From GWF2-50-93 sp041666985 (GTDB taxonomy: Bacteria; Verrucomicrobiota; Lentisphaeria; Victivallales; GWF2-50-93): a stretch of 12,256 bases of DNA. Positions 12,141 through 12,256 of the stretch are shown one piece after another. The notes beneath the pieces were generated by a model. That model was not told the DNA's origin, ran no database searches, and saw only the letters and a list, made by a program, of their open reading frames with translations. The DNA is taken from NCBI GenBank assembly GCA_041666985.1, contig JBAYFV010000079.1:1-12256 (forward strand), read 5' to 3'. Numbering within the stretch: position 1 is the first letter of the stretch; each line of letters starts with the position of its first letter. The position numbers were made by a program, and so were the translations under genes.

Positions 12141-12253
12141 AATTTCAAAAGTAGTCAGGATTCAGAAGTCAGGATTCAGAATAAAACCGAATTTGAGTTC
12201 AAATTCAATTCTGTCTCCTGAATTCTGACTACTGAATTCCTAGTTTTGAAATT
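12141..12253. repeat. Nested inverted-repeat element at the right edge
   Basis: The outer arms AATTTCAAAA (12141-12150) and TTTTGAAATT (12244-12253) are perfect. The next arms gtagtcaggattcag (12151-12165) and ctgaattctgactac (12218-12232) pair at 14 of 15. An inner hairpin pairs GAATTTGA with TCAAATTC (12189-12206). The left side also holds a direct 14-bp duplication, gtcaggattcagaa, starting at 12154. The final 13 bases, TTTTGAAATTACC, differ by one base from the reverse complement of GGTAATTGCAAAA, so the element may continue beyond the window. Confidence 0.8.
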
Positions 12254-12256
12254 ACC

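Noticed and set aside
11995..12228. 77-codon open frame in the spacer after thiG
   Set aside because: It lies entirely within repeat DNA. Its ICLLRCFT stretch also appears in an open frame across the other copy of the repeat (8392-8649, minus strand). No ribosome binding site or family match, so translation is probably not real.

Overview
The window reads as a chromosomal segment of a Gram-negative-type bacterium with about 45-48% G+C by eye. It carries a mix of housekeeping genes, surface-polysaccharide genes and unusually repeat-rich spacers. The repeat style and gene mix recall environmental lineages such as the PVC superphylum (Lentisphaerota/Kiritimatiellota) or Omnitrophota. That placement is a weak impression, because no rRNA or other marker gene is present.

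Layout. Positions 2-1354 (+) encode an AlbA_2/Schlafen-type ATP-binding protein with a C-terminal winged helix and a 3 x 12-bp in-frame tandem repeat. Positions 1385-3969 (+) hold a polysaccharide-type block: a SAM methyltransferase, a UDP-GlcNAc 2-epimerase (wecB) and an initiating sugar-phosphate transferase. An NAD-dependent sugar epimerase of the CDP-paratose epimerase type (3998-5038, -) converges on this block across a bidirectional hairpin terminator. A large SWIM-SNF2 helicase (5234-8374, +) follows, then a cytoplasmic cyclophilin (ppiB, 8640-9134, +), a small XRE-type regulator (9484-9867, +), a cysteine desulfurase (9870-11027, -) and thiazole synthase (thiG, 11106-11864, +).

Functional links. 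WecB, the sugar transferase and the SDR epimerase would together make and load sugars for an envelope glycan. The desulfurase can supply the sulfur that thiazole synthesis needs, and it lies divergent to thiG across about 80 bp. The SNF2 helicase, PpiB and the regulator have no obvious shared pathway.

The most interesting content is non-coding or DNA-level. (1) A 198-bp MITE-like element at 8368-8565 has perfect 15-bp terminal inverted repeats, and the left one supplies the stop codon of the SNF2 gene. Solo or partial copies of the same 15-mer lie at 9325 and 3174, with a degenerate copy at the right edge. (2) The core of this element recurs in inverted orientation near 12021-12135. The two share a 25-bp identical block next to a hairpin whose arms differ in sequence but still pair. 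(3) The odd palindrome TGCGRAWTYCGCA occurs seven times exactly and twice with one mismatch, all inside the methyltransferase, wecB and SNF2 genes and in more than one reading frame. (4) Several other inverted-repeat elements sit in the spacers. No CRISPR array, tRNA, rRNA, integrase or transposase gene was seen.
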